From NCBI GenBank assembly GCA_949752735.1, contig OX457040.1, positions 1,392,554 to 1,456,553 of the forward strand: a DNA stretch of 64,000 nt. Direction: 5' to 3'. Positions 23,401 to 36,715 of this stretch are shown piece by piece. The notes under the pieces were generated by a model. The model searched no databases. It was not told the origin of the DNA and saw only the letters and a program-made list of their open reading frames with translations. Position numbers and translations under genes: made by a program. Within the stretch, counting starts at the first letter, position 1, and every line of letters starts with the position of its first letter. The stretch is from Lumbricus terrestris. Taxonomy: Eukaryota > Annelida > Clitellata > Crassiclitellata > Lumbricidae.

Positions 23401-26400
23401 AAAGTTACTGAATATTCGTGTTATCCAAGTCTACCGAATCCACTAAGTTATTATTCTGAAAATTTTCTGGGCATTAGAGGCATATATTCTGAATCAGATA
23501 ACCCAAACGGCATCAAAATCGGTTCACTACTTCGCAAATTATGGCGAATTCACAGTCATATACTGAATTGAAGAATAAACTGCATTCTTTACCCCTCTCG
23601 CCTATTTCGGCATCTAGCGCAATATCTAGGATTCGACAAACGACGGGTTTCGAGCGCCTGCGTCACAAATATATATTATAATAATTACGTAATGGTTTTC
23701 TCTTCTGTAGGGTGGCATAAAGGCTGTTATTTGGACGGACGTATTTCAAGCAACAATCATGACAGTCGGAATTTTGGCTCCATTGATCCAAGTGAGTTGA
23801 GACATAGGCTATCATCAAGTTCATCCATTCTGCGCATACCGGTACTTTCCACGACTACAGCGAGACTCAATTAAGCGTCGCGGTGACAAAACGAATAGAA
23901 CGATGTATTTATTGCTCATCGACGCACAAACTTAGTCATTGATTCTGCATAGTCGCAGTTCGTGCAAATGGAGCCAATTGCACCCAGTTCGGCGCAGAAC
24001 GGAGGAGGCTTAACATAACTGGAAACATGACCAAAAATAATCTATAATTTAAAAAATTATCCCACGCTGTGTGAAGAGATTAAACGCCTGTAACACTAAT
24101 GGTTTGCGTCACTCCAAAGCCAGGTTCAAGGCACCAGCTTATTCACGTGTGCTGTGTAAAGTCTTATGGGTGGTCTAAAATCTACATGGCAGTTCGAAGG
24201 TGGTAAAAGCTTCTCAGAGGTCACAGGGAGCAGAGTAGATGATAAGGTGGTTTTGTGTTGTGTGGATAGAGAGTTGGAAGGTTGAGGATCAGGCGAGTGC
24301 GAGTAAGGGTTCTTGAAGTAGGTGAGACTTAAGTTTCTAACGGAAAATCCGAGGGGCGATGAATAGAAGAGCCTGCGTCTGGTGATGGCGTGTGATTGGT
24401 GATGATGGTGAAAAAACCCGAAGAATGTGAAGTTCTAGAGACGAGTTCCAGTGGTGGATAAAATTCAGCGGCATTAAAATAAACCATACTATAATTGTGA
24501 AGGAGCTTTTAAAAATTTCGTTAAAGGTTGCCTTCAAGACATCGCGCTGCAATACAGTTGGAAGCACAACAGAGCAATACAACACAATGCAATACGACAG
24601 AACGCAACACAAGTCAATGCGATTCAGTATAGTAAACTTTATTACAATGGTAAAGAGCCTCGAATAAGAAATAAATGGTGACCTTCCACAAGGAAACCTG
24701 GACTGGTAAAATTCTTCTCGTTTTTACCTCTTAGGGTTGTATTCTGACCGGAGGAATTGAGAACGCTTGGCAAACTGCTGAAGACGGCGGGAGAATCGAA
24801 TTCTTTGAGTAAGATACCAACTGAATTTTCGAGAGAAATGTTTTGCACAGATTCCGTTTACTTCCACTAACATTAAATCATCCCAAATACTATTTACTTG
24901 GTAATTATTGGCTACATTGATAGAGGCTTCGCTTCAACTACCTCAACCAGGTAGACCTACCGACGCATCAAAGCTTCTTGACATGCGCTTCCATAAAGTC
25001 TTTAGATTTAAAATTGAAATAGTATTGAAATAGTAGCATAAGACAAATCAAACCACAACTATAATTCCTCTTCTTCCATCGATTCCAGTCTAACATTGAC
25101 TAACCGTCTGTTAATAATACGTATTCACAACAACTAAGTCCTTCCTTCACATAGGCTGTATACAGACTTGATAATATTATACGTGCCAACTTATCAAATC
25201 ACTTCTTACTTCAAAATGGCTTTTTACTAGAAACATCTTTACACTAGGATACCTCACAATGCAACAATTTAGACTTGTGATTAAACTTCAGCTATTATAA
25301 TAGTTGCGGTTGCTGAAGAATTTCAGGGATGCCGTTTATACTGATTTGCTAGGGTTTCAGATAGCCTATTGTATATTATAAAAAAAATTCAGAACAGTAG
25401 GCTAAGCTACTGTTACAAAATGTTCTTCGTTCAATTGTTCTTCTGATAGTTTCAATCCGGATCCGACAGTTCGACACACTTTCTGGACGTTGGTTGTCGG
25501 CAACTTCTTCAACTGGTTACCTTCTTATTCGGTTGAACAGCAGATGATCCAGAGATACGCTTCAACCAAGAACATGAAGCAAGCCACGATGTAAGAAGTA
25601 TAGTTGAAAATAAGATCTCAACGATTTCTTTTTTATAGCAATGGCTTTCATTTCATTTATTGATACCAATGAAACGTACACAAGATTATTTCTATGCAGC
25701 TGAAAACAACAAGTTAGTGTAGTAAGAGCAACTGATCATTGATGAATGTAGTACACGGATACAAAGGGTAGCAATGAGGGGGGATGTCCCACTAGGTAGG
25801 GTCCTCAAGTGCAAGGCAATCAATGTAAGATGTTGAAGACAGTAATAGGGCTTCTTAGAAGAGCAATGACAACAAACGTAATGAAAAGTAAAACAATGCC
25901 AATAAATTTCTGTAAAAGATTAGACATTATGCGATTGACTTTTTAGCCCCAGAGATGACCAAGCTTACCCTTAATGTCTCTCGAAATCTTGATCAAGTGG
26001 TCTAAAGCAGTTTTTTCGTTTTCATTTGCAGAGCTCTGTTGCTCAACATACCCGCAATATTCATGATGATAACTCTGAACTCGTTGCTCGGAGTCGTCAT
26101 CTATGGATATTATGCTCCCATGAAATGCGATCCATTGACGAGCGGACGAGTTACAGATCCAAATCAGGTATCGATAACCAACCAACCAATCGATCAATCA
26201 ATCAGCCACTAAATTGATCACGTGCTCACTTACTCAATTGATCAATCAAACTGAAATCAAATGAGCAGCTATAATTATTGATTCTCAAAGTTTGCAGCAA
26301 TTAGACTGTCGTTTAATTAGCCTAATCTATCCAAGTTTTACCTCTCAAGAAGTCATTGCAAAGTATTTCTATTCACCGACAAAACTTTTATCATTAATCA

Positions 26401-29400
26401 AATATCAATCAATAATTTCTGACGAGATAATTATTTCCAATCATTCGCTATCTGACTATGCAATAAAATTATGTTGTTTCGTTTACAGTTGGCACCGAGA
26501 TTTGTCATGGACATCTTTGGCTTCGCACCGGGAATGGCTGGTCTCTATGTCGCCAGTCTATTCGCTGCCTCTCTCAGGTAAACGGTTTCTAGATAATAAG
26601 TATATATTATGCTTTTCACAGATTCAACTTTAGTTATGCTGTTCCTTAACAAGAGGTTGTGTAGTGTACTGCTTCTGGACAAGTTGTACTACAACATATG
26701 TTGGTTTTTGGAAATGTTGGAAAGGAAAGGTCGAATCTTGTAATGCACTGAGCTCGTGTTGAGAAGATTTGGAGTTCTCCCTCGAGAGGGAGAATGACTT
26801 AGGATTGAGTACGACCAACTTCTCTTCGCTCATCGGTGAGAAATGCTGCATTATTTAAATGCAGGGAAGTTTTGATGAATGAAGAGTGTTTGACGGTACA
26901 TTGCTTAGTATTTGTATGAAGGAGCGCTATATAAATATCCGAATGAATGAATAAATGGAAGAAGACATAAGGTGCATTGTTTCGCTTTGAAGATGTCCAT
27001 GTTTTTGTCAACAGTTCCGTCTCATCTCTTATAAATGCCTTGGCAACTGTTGTCTGGGAAGATTTATTCAAACTGTTTCGACCAGCGAGAGAAGCGTCAG
27101 ACAGAACAGCGACCATCGCAGCTAAGCTTTTAGGTAAGCTCTGTAGAATCGCTCAGCTATGTAGGAATCTGGACACAGTAAACCAATGGCGCCTTTTAAG
27201 TACCGTACTTATAAGATTTTAGCAGTACATAGTTATAGTGTTGTGAAGGTAGTACTTTCCAACTTTTGAACAATTTTCCGATAGCACTGACACTAGTAGG
27301 CTTCTTTGTGGCTGTCCTGACCGACCAGGACAAATGCCAATACCAACTAATGCCTTTATAAAATCCACCTACTACGCTCTTGTACCCATATCTACGTCCG
27401 ACTAATTACTTCCAGCCAACAGATTGATATACAGAATAGTTATTGTTATGGTGTTATTCAAGTTAAACGAGTTCATTAGAGGTTTCTACTAATCGATTAA
27501 TACTCACCCACTTACCTACGAGCACCCGCGAACATTCGCGTAGACTTTGTTTACTACAAATTTATCGCAGACCCAAGTGCTGACGGGGGTCGAATGTTAG
27601 CTCGGGAAAGGACCTAAAAGCAAATGTTGAGCTTAGGTTTGCATTTAGATAACTCTGTCCTTCGTTAGGCTAACTGAGACAGCATACGAATCAACATGAC
27701 GCCAAAGTTTTATATATAAAATATAATGTTCACAATGAAGTCAACTGAGTCAACTGAGTTTAAATAGGCCTAAGAGTTAGTACTAGTGTACACCCGAGGA
27801 CACGTGAAGTCTAACGAAAACTCCAACGAAGTCGAGGTGGGCCCTATAGCCTACATCGTGGATAGCGTAATAATTCAGCACAATGTCATGTTAGGCTATA
27901 CTCAGTAAAATGAGACCATACGTCTGTAACTATGTGTCGGATATCTAAACATCGCATTGAAACTTATCTTGGTGTTGGTTCATTAAGGAATTTTCTTTGC
28001 TGCTTGTGGAATCGGATTGGCATTCGTCTTCAGCAATGTCGGTGGAACTGTTCTTCAGGTACAGTAATAGGTCTTACATACCACACGATCACGATTATTC
28101 GTCCAAGAGTTTTGTTGTGAATATGCTGGCGCCCCACGCTTGGTTTTTGAGTAGGCTAGCGCTTTAGAAGTTTGGAGATTGCGATCAACGTTTCTTCCTG
28201 TCAATCTGTCTTTTATAATTATTAGGTCTTCCGTATATCTTCCTGTCTGGTTGACTCTCTGCTTGTCACATGCGGACAAAATTTGATGCCTTTACTTTCT
28301 TTTCTCTGTTCATTTTCGTTCCTCTTTTCTTTTCTATCAGTCGTCTGCTGATGTACATTGTCAGTCTTTTACGTCTTTCTCCTCTCTGCTTGGACATCTC
28401 TCCCTCTATTTTGTCTTACTCTTTAGACTCTTATTGTAATTCACCTTCTGTCCCTCTCTATTTCTCGTTCGCAGGCTCTCTTCTAGGGTATAATATAGTT
28501 TTACAATCCCATATCTGTGATTGAAAATTCCTGCTCTATCATTAATAGTAGTAAATGTAACTTTTATAGCAATGTCGTCTGATGCTTATAGGGTAGGGTG
28601 GTTCTTAGCTCCATGTAAAAATATTTTTTTGGGAATTTTAAACGAGGCACCCTCCTAACTTATACCTTTTGGTTAAAAAATATCAACACTGAAAATTTTG
28701 GCTGATTTTGTTTAGTTTTAGGGGTCACTACCGGACGTAACATATTTAATGTAAAGACACAGGCTAAACATGGAATATCGTATAAGCTTAATGTGTACTA
28801 TTACTAGTGTACACTGTACATGTATGGTTGAATGCACAAATTGAAATAAATTCTGGTGGGCAGTGGACTGTGCTGGGGGTGGGCTAGTGGCCTGTGAACT
28901 GGTTTGGTATTTGTGTCAAAACACATAAGTGGACATAAAAATGTTTTTACAGTTAATGTTTCCATTATTGCACCAGGGTCTTTTTGCAATGATAGGTATA
29001 TTTCTTCGCAACTAATAGCAGACTCTGCATCTGATCCTCATTATATGTTTTAAGGTTGTTATACTTGTTCACGAGTGTCACTCCACGTTCTGTAATGCTA
29101 TTCACAACTTTCACCGAGCTCGCAGTGACCTAATCTAACTTGAAGTTCTCGTTGTTTGACCATGTATCAACATCTTGTTGGAGAAAACTTTATGGCATGC
29201 CTGTATCGCTGAAAAATCTCGTTTTTCTGTGACAAAAATCTTCCAGTTGCATTGAGCTTATTGCAGAAGGTTCCAAGGCTGTTCTTTGTAGGCCTAGTGG
29301 ATGTTTGATCCAAGTTTTGTCCAGAGTCGTAACTATTTGTCGCTTGGAATAAATGGAAGCCCTATAATCAAATAACACAAAAGTCACGAATTCCCCTGAA

Positions 29401-32096
29401 AGATACCACCAAAGGTCACCTAAGCATTTCGTCATTGCAACGTCTGCAACTGCACTTTTTATCTCCCTGTATTTTGTCAATGTCCTTAAAGATCTACACT
29501 ATAAAGGTCAAGTTGAGGAGTAGGCTATAGAATGGTGCATATACGGTGCTTGAAGCCAGACTTTGACGTATAGCAGGCAGATGTCAACTATAGCCTACCC
29601 TTTATTCTCTTCTTGTTGACTTGAATTATTTCTTGAACATCCATATCTTAACACTGTAAATACTCTTGGCCATCAACCTCGCTCCGTGCAGCCCAGCTTA
29701 AAATCATTATGTCCTTACTCTTCGGTGAATCAAGAGAAAACATAGTCACTGTCTCCAACTTAATTTAGGCCTATCAGCCGGCTATGTGATAGTGACATGC
29801 GCCCCACAACAAATCCTTGTCCAGCTTCTGTTCCAACAGGATGCAGGCACCATTTCTTAGTCCACTGTTCACTGATGTGATGTCGAAACACATAGATTTG
29901 ATGTGATCAGCAATGTCCCAACTCACAACCGCTTCATACACTGCAGACACTGAAGATATTCCTGTCTCGATGATAACAGACTTCTGTAAACCGAGAAGTT
30001 GTTCATCTTCCACTCCAGAAACGCGGATAAGAAGATGGTCTACTATTTCTTTACTGCAGATGTCTTCCAACAACTTCCCATGACTATAACTTATTAGAGG
30101 AACTCCTGGTTGGAATTCAGCTTTCAAGTTTTGAGAAATTTTTGCTGACTCTTTATTCACTGTTTAAGGATTGAAAAGCAATTGAGACTGAACTCTGTAG
30201 GATCGTTGCCAAGACACCGTAGTGCGAAAGAGAGTAGGCCTACAAGTGTTGCATTTCAATTACTCACTTACGCCATGGCATTGTCAAGGCTTAGGCCTAT
30301 TGCCAACCTAGTGCTATCTTTGACAGTAGAGAAATTATGCAATATGCATGAAAAAAACCAAATTGAAGCGAAATTACCGACAAAAGATGCAATGGTTGTG
30401 AATGCGTTATGGAAAAAATGTTAATAAAATAAGTAAGTAAGTGGCAATCATGATGTCAGAGATGTTAATAAATATGTGAGTAGTTGTCTATCAAATTCTA
30501 TCATAGCGATTAACATGGCTGGAAAGCATATAATGAAAATTAAACATATTAGACCACAAAGTCCAAATTAATTCTAAACTTGAACTTTGACCTCTGGTAG
30601 TGACCTCTAAATGACCTCAGATTCTCTCCAAAATTTTTCTCAATTTTTTTCTCATCAATAGAAACCAACTTAGAGGGTGCCCCGTTATAAAATCAGACTT
30701 TTACAAATAAGGACCACCCTATTATAGGGCCTCACCAGACGGCGCTCCAATACTAAGCCCAGGTAGAGAGATATTCGTTTAATTGACAGAATAACCGGTC
30801 GACATAACGCGACAGTTAACAAGCACAAAGGACAGCGAATAAAGCCTAGTAAACGTTTTTATACAGCATCCGTGTTATGAAGTTTTTTTTATTGTTTTTA
30901 TTGATTAGTTCAAATTGGATGTGGCCTAGGGCGCTGATTGTATTTACCAGAACGTCTATTAGAGAAAAATGTATGAAGAACATGAACTTTGTCTTTAACT
31001 ATAGCTTTTAAGAGGGCCGCATCAGCAGCAGTCTCAGCCATAATGTCTGCAGGCAGCTGCTAATGAGCCTACTTAGCTAAAACAATGCATAGGCCTACTG
31101 CTAAGAGGATTTAATGTCAACTTGTGTCTTTGCAGTCAGAGTGTAATCAGTTCAACTCAGATCACTTGCACGCAGGCAAAATCTATCCAGATGAGATGTC
31201 AGATGGCTTTAAAAGATCAGCCAACATTGTAGATCCAATCCATGTCTCGTCGAATCCACTAACGAAACTCGCCCATGATTCTTTGTCTTTTGACCTCATT
31301 AAATGCTCCTATTAATAATGATGATGTCATTTTCAATTTTCATAGTTGCTTTACATGCAGTCTTTCTTTGTATTCAGATGTCAACCGCTTTCAGTGGAGC
31401 TGTGATTGCTCCCATCGTTGGAATCTTCATGCTTGGGCTGTTCTTTCCATGGGCAAACTGGATCGTAAGACATCGCCAATCACATTTACACTGCTCTCCT
31501 GGCTTAAATTACTTTTTCGCTAAAAAGTTATTATTATTTTTATTGCATTAATAAAAAAGGTTAGCAGAGAAACAGAGTTCACAGTAACAGCGCTAAAAAA
31601 CGGCTCAAAAAGATAATTTTTAAATTTATTAATTCAGAAATTCGATTTGAAGTAAATGTGCATTAGTAATTCTGAATGGTATGGACATTGAAAGTAATGA
31701 CAACGTTAATGATTAAAGATGATACCACGAAAGGGATACATTCCGAGATACATTACAGAAAACCATTAAACGCGATGGAAAGTGCTAAATTAAAATGACG
31801 ATGAAGCTAATTATAGTGATAATCCTTTGTAGGACACTCATTAATGATGGCAATACGATTATTTCCTATAATAATAAAAAAAATAGTATTGATGCTGTCA
31901 TTGCAACTCTTACTGCTAATAGCTATTAATACTGCTACTACTAAAGTGGTAATATTGGCAGTTGTAGTAGCTGTATCATTTATATGTTGTAGCAGTAGTT
32001 GCAGTAGCAGGTGTAGTAGCATGTGTGCGGTTATAGTAGTAGTAGTGGCAGTGGTAGTAGTAGTAGCAGTAGCAGCAGCAGTAGTAGTAGTTGTGA

Positions 32097-32132
<36 letters not shown>

Positions 32133-32166
32133 CAGTAGCAGTAGCAGTAGCAGTAGCAGTAGCAGT

Positions 32167-32197
<31 letters not shown>

Positions 32198-34895
32198 ATA
32201 ATAATGGTAGCAGTATGCCTAGCAGCAATAGTAACAATGTAAGTATTTGTAGTTATAGCTGTAGTAGCATCTATTTATAGGTCCAAGGCAACACGGCCTA
32301 CAATGTAAGTATATTTCATGAGAGCCACATTAAGTTAAAATCATTGACAGCAAAATAGATATCTTGATATCAGATATCTTGAGCGGCACCCCTTACTACC
32401 ATAACACGCAGATTGACTAAGCAGATTTGGAAATGATAATCTGTGACATTGTAGGGAGCACTGGCTGGTGGAATCCCAGGATTCATCCTTCCAATGTGGA
32501 TCAGCATAGGAGCGTACGTGGCAGAACCGGACGTCTACAAGGACATGTATAACAGTGTCGAGTGTTGTGATGTCTCATTAGACAACTCCACACACTACAA
32601 CTCCACATCGTCGTACCTCTCCACCACGGACTACTACACTACGCCTACCACAGCAGCTCCACAAGTGTACGAATGATAGAATCACTTCTATCAAATTATG
32701 TTATTTTATATTTTTCGACAATGTGTTTAAGAGATAAATATATCTCCTTTAATTAATTCTGAGAATTTAATAGCGCATCTTTAAGATTCCAACGCAAAGG
32801 TTCTCTCCGGGTTCTATTAGATTTCCAATTATTAACTCTTCCACAACTCTTGCATAGTTAATTTTCGGAATAGACCGGTTAATAGTGTTGTGTCACGAGA
32901 GTATAAATTTTTCTAGAAAGGTGTGTTATTCGTCAATCTTGATGAAGGTTCTGGCGTGCTAGTCGTAAAGTCGAGGCTCAGCTCCCGAAAGGAACATAAT
33001 TCGAGATCTGTTTCACTTGACCTTTCTCCCTAACGAACTCAATGATGATGAGCACGCACATCACCCACGAATAGGTCAATGGGAGGATACAGAGACACTG
33101 AAGAGAACAGCAGCTGCTACTGCAGGCCAGTGCCCTCATATGCCGAGGTTGAGAAAATGAAGTTGGTTAGGCTTCGTACACACAACAGAGTTGTGTATTG
33201 TTTTGTCAACAGGTCGGGACTCATGGAACTGTACTCGCTGTCTTACATGTGGTACACTGCTCTTGGACTTGTGATAACAGTCGTCGTTGGTCTCATTGTT
33301 AGCTTCTTAACAGGTAGGCTATACAACTTGAATGAACGCGTATATTCACCGTATATGCTTACAACTGCAAATAATAATATAATATATATAATTTATTTAT
33401 GTGTACAATCATGCATTCATGTGTGTAGTAGGCCTATATAATACAGTATAATGTAGGCTATGTAGCATGTATACTTTAGCATGTGTTCCCTTGCGCATAC
33501 CATTCTTTGCACGCAATTTAGTTCACATTTTCAGTTGCATTGAATCCATGTCACAGTAAATTCTCTCTTTCTATGGCATCGAAAAGTTTATGTTGCATGC
33601 TAAGTAGTCCTACTTTTATGAAGAATGGAACTCATGGTCAGAGCTAAAATAGGAAATTCGACTTCTCAATGAATTGTGATGTATTTTATGCATTAACGTC
33701 TCAGCGTATTTAGAGAAGAAATGAATGCATTCACGGTTCACCTGAATTTGGGTTCTAAATTTAAATCATGTGACTCTAAGAGTCTAAGTTAAACACTGGC
33801 TTATAGCGCCAGGCTGTCAAATATTCGTTTCATATTGGAAACAACCTGTTTAGGTTACACTAAACCAAAGGATGTCGATCCGAAGTTTCTGATATCTTAC
33901 GTTGATGCGCTCTGGTGCTGTTTCCCGGAGTCATGTCGAGTGAAATTCAGATGTGGAATCGACTACAGCAAGGTTGAAGCCTTTCTAAGCATAATACCAT
34001 GGTTTAGTGCTAAACATTATTGCAGTGAAGACTGTGAATTTAATTCCTCTTGATTTCAAATTCATTTCTCATTTGGAAAATTTATATAGCGCCCCTTCAA
34101 GAAGCCTACTCAGAGGGTACAAGGCTGTAGGAAATATCGGTCGTTAGGATAAATGGATTAAAAATACATAGGCTAATGTTTTCACATCTATGTGCGTCCT
34201 GTATAATACTGTAGGGCAGTGTAGGCTATACATACATCGCCTCTGAGTAGAGAGCTCGAAGGGGCGCTCTAGCAAACGCGATAAATAAATTGACACATGG
34301 ACTTTTGCAGCATTTAAAATATTTCTCTAAGGTCGAGACCTCCAGCCATTTATTTCTCAGTGAACAAGAAATGTCTGGTTGTTTCCAAAGGACTTCGACA
34401 GTTTCTTAAACGTCAAATCACTGTTATTGCAAACCGGTTCTACTTTCCTATCCTAGGTAATGTATTATAGCAGATGATGCATTAAATATGTGTCACAATA
34501 ATAAGCAATCGTTTGAGAATATGACTGGTCTATGTTTGTCAGTTCATCGTGAGGCGAATTTTAATGCAAGTTGTCTTCAACGTTTCACCAATTCATTTTT
34601 CTTTGTGCAGGTCGATGATTCGGATTCAGACTCGGAAAACGGAGATGAGGAAAAGTCCGTTGAAGTGTTCAACGACGGAATTAGCATCGTTTCTGTCTCT
34701 TCTGACCCAACGGACCTCAAGGAAAAGAAGAGGAAGAAGGAGTCGGATGGTGAAAGTTTAGGAAGCGACCACTCCTCGCGAAAACCGTCTGCCTCAACTG
34801 ATAACTCATATCACTCTGAGACTCATGACCACAACGTTGGATACGACAATGACTCTTACAACAATTGCTTAGAAGTGGAAAATTCCAGATTATGA
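17877..34895 (+). CDS. SLC5-family Na+-coupled transporter, array gene 2 (complete, 16 exons)
   Basis: Complete SLC5A8-like symporter of 691 residues. Exons: 17877-18248, 20631-20699, 21321-21372, 21820-21887, 23711-23791, 24735-24808, 25450-25590, 26032-26167, 26489-26577, 27015-27133, 27988-28058, 31378-31464, 32455-32666, 33213-33313, 33854-33972, 34611-34895. The frame stays open across all junctions. The start at MESTCEG is the first ATG of the conserved first exon (residues 1-124: WDYLVF helix, [21 protein letters not shown]). The [19 protein letters not shown] block covers roughly residues 361-379 and LFFPWANWI lies near 445-453. Exon 13 (454-524) is a Cys-Cys and Asn-rich extracellular loop. 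The cytoplasmic tail (598-691) starts VDDSDSDSE, contains GYDNDSYNN and ends NSRL, a class-I PDZ-ligand form. Family members couple Na+ to monocarboxylates, vitamins or iodide; which applies here is unknown. Intron 4 holds an RTE-like LINE piece and intron 11 a hAT element; neither touches an exon. Confidence 0.93.
20263..20530. repeat. (GTAT)n microsatellite
   Basis: About 270 bp of TATG repeats with a GTGTGTATGTGTGGG interruption near 20365, in intron 1 of gene 2, ending about 100 bp before exon 2. Confidence 0.97.
21985..22680 (+). mobile_element. RTE-like LINE 3' fragment
   Basis: Encodes [17 protein letters not shown], then [18 protein letters not shown] in one frame and [22 protein letters not shown] ... 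[15 protein letters not shown] ... [12 protein letters not shown] in another, with the shift near 22195. This is the C-terminal half of an APE-type LINE reverse transcriptase. It is 5' truncated and ends with AAGAAGAAGAA. It lies in intron 4 of gene 2, sense to the gene. Confidence 0.8.
24200..24420 (-). mobile_element. CR1/L2-like LINE C-terminal remnant
   Basis: The minus strand reads [25 protein letters not shown] and [10 protein letters not shown]. This matches the C-terminal region (LLITHHHLPQDPLSITPRAF, SKLKTLLF) of the LINE at 48070-50070. It lies in intron 5 of gene 2. Confidence 0.55.
28125..28200 (+). mobile_element. LINE 3' tail remnant of the 48-kb family
   Basis: GCTGGCGCCCCACGCTTGG ... 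AGCGCTTTAGAAGTTTGGAGATTGCGAT resembles the last 70 bp of the LINE at 48070-50070 (GCCGGTGCCCCGCGCTTGG ... GGAGATTACGATTACG). It starts about 70 bp after exon 11 of gene 2. Confidence 0.6.
28594..30721 (-). mobile_element. hAT-superfamily DNA transposon, decayed but with intact ends
   Basis: A 2128-bp element in intron 11 of gene 2. An exact 8-bp duplication TTATAGGG flanks it (28586-28593 and 30722-30729). Ends are TAGGGTGGTTCTTA and the inverted TAAGGACCACCCTA, with a second subterminal pair GAGGCACCCTC / GAGGGTGCCCC. The minus strand carries transposase-like fragments: 30160-29774 ([51 protein letters not shown]) and 29480-29190 ([18 protein letters not shown]). These are recalled from transposon-derived proteins of cnidarians and aphids; superfamily placement rests mainly on the 8-bp duplication. 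No single open frame remains. Confidence 0.8.
32030..32215. repeat. (AGT/AGC)n microsatellite
   Basis: Trinucleotide array of AGT, AGC and GTA units in intron 12 of gene 2, 240 bp before exon 13. The Ser-rich and Leu-rich frames are artefacts. Confidence 0.95.
34085..34295. mobile_element. LINE/SINE tail remnants, two orientations
   Basis: 34085-34135 carries minus-strand tail words (TTATATAGCGCCCCTTCAAG ... CTCAGAGG). 34230-34290 carries plus-strand tail words (GCCTCTGAGTAG ... CGAAGGGGCGCTCTAGCAA). Both lie in intron 15 of gene 2. Confidence 0.55.
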
Positions 34896-35370
34896 TATAA
34901 AATTATAGACTTCTAACTGCTTTAGAACAATACTAAGCGATTGTCTTAACGTTTCTATTTGAAAATGAAAATCTGCAGACCTACTGTTCTTACAGAAAGA
35001 AATCATCTATCTCAGTGAACGGTTTTTCTCGTTCATTTTATAAGTGTTGTGTTTTGTATTTGATTTTTAAATAATTATAAGAGCACTTCTCACAACATCT
35101 ATAGATGGCGTTTTATAAACGCTCCCAGTGCGAGGTATAGGCCTACCCCGAGAGATACGGAAGGTCGTTAGATGAGAGAAAGAGGTAGTGATGCCACCAA
35201 GGAGGATGGTGAAACGTAGAGAGGTTAAGTCCATTCCATTGAGACGGATCTATGGATAATGGAATCAAATTAAGGATATGTCGAACACTTCTAGGATGCC
35301 GAATTTGGGAGGGAGTTAAAATCAACGAACAGTCAGGCATCGGATAGATTACTTGCGACGACATATTTGT

Positions 35371-35580
35371 GGGGCGCTGCGGTGTAGTGTTGTCGTCGGT
35401 GCCTTGGAGCCGGAGAGTCCAGGTTCGAATCCACCTCAAGCCGCCGCGCAGGGACCTTGAGCAAGTTCTTCACTCGCAAATGCTCGAGAGCTTCGACGTG
35501 AAACTCCGTTGCAGTGTCTGCACTGAAGTCGGGAGCGCCTCTGAGTGTGGAACTTGAAGGGGCGCTCTAGCAGATGCGAG
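35371..35580 (+). mobile_element. tRNA-derived SINE, near-complete copy
   Basis: Head GGGGCGCTGCGGTGTAG, perfect B box GGTTCGAATCC at 35422-35432, the body (GGGACCTTGAGCAAGTTCTTCACTCG in two matching halves) and the tail GGGAGCGCCTCTGAGTG ... TTGAAGGGGCGCTCTAGCA. Same family and orientation as 11019-11231. Confidence 0.9.
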
Positions 35581-36509
35581 AAATAAAAAAATATTTACAC
35601 GCTTTGATAGAATTTTGCCCAACCATTGAGTTTAGAAGCATGCTATTCTGCGCGTAATATCAGCGGTAAGTACCGTAAGTTCTTGCGCGAATCGGCAAAT
35701 AATTAATCGGTCAAAATCTTGGTAGCGGATCATGCTGTTGCCGGTTCGTTCTACTTGACCCTGGACAGATTCTTTCCCCCACCACTGCACGTGCTATCTT
35801 CTATACACTTTGTACTATCGCTAAGTATCTGAGAAGCGTGAAACAGATAACACGTTTGCATCGATTATGACGATTCTATCTTTACCTTGCCGGGTCTTTG
35901 CAATGGTGACGATAGTTATCGTTATCGGCCTACAACTCAAAACTTAACACGGTTTAGAAGGTGGTGTGAACAGAGTGGCAATGAGTGGCATGGTCAAAGG
36001 ATCTATTTGTCTGACATCAAAAGCACAACGTTGATTTATCAGACAATCACTGTAATGTTACAATATCTTAAAAGGTGTGCACAACAATGCAATTCAATTC
36101 AGTACCAAAAATGAAATTCAGCATATTCAAACAGTTGCATTCAAATATTAGTATTTGAATAAAGTATAATATGGAAACTTGGAAAGCAAGCGTAGGCCTA
36201 ATTGAAATTACTGCAGCCTAATTAGGCCTACACAGAAGGATGTGAGTTCTCTGCAAATATAATAGCAAACGATGATGCCAGCGAAAAGAGTGAGGATGCG
36301 TAAGACTACCAAATCGTCTGTGACCTTTACAACCTGACTGGTCAGAGATATTTTGACAATTAATATGATTGGTATTCTGACTCTTCCTATAACAATTTCT
36401 CCAATTTACTTGAAAACAAAATTTCCCACGAACATACATAAAACATTGTTATCTGTTCCTATTAGACATGATATTCGACAGTAACCTACAATCAGACAAA
36501 TAATCAATC

Positions 36510-36715
36510 AGTTCATTAACCCAAACGATTAAATGGCTGCCCTTTCACACCTACTTTGCACTTAATAAGAGCGAAGTGGCGACTCTATGAAGTGGTTCTG
36601 ATTGCAATTACTTATCTAAGCGACTTCGCACATAATTAATTAATTAATTATACGAGGCAAAAGGATAAAGGTTGAAGTAATGGTCTTTTGAGAACTGAGG
36701 AGTATAGGACTCAAC
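36510..36715 (+). promoter_or_regulatory. Upstream block of gene 3 shared with gene 4
   Basis: Two short stretches here resemble the region upstream of gene 4. The first reads TTAACCCAAACGATTAA, compared with TTAACCCAGACGATTTAA near 56227. The second, around 36655-36705, shares GAAGTAATG and TTTGAGAACTGAG-like words with 56345-56390. Both lie several hundred bases before the ATG (about 240-440 nt here, 310-470 nt in gene 4). They may be promoter or 5' UTR sequence carried along in the duplication; function is not shown. Confidence 0.4.

Noticed and set aside
32023..32280. Ser-rich and Leu-rich open frames, and Asp/His-rich frames at 3387-3718 and 9868-10222
   Set aside because: Trinucleotide microsatellites within introns; no splice context or similarity.
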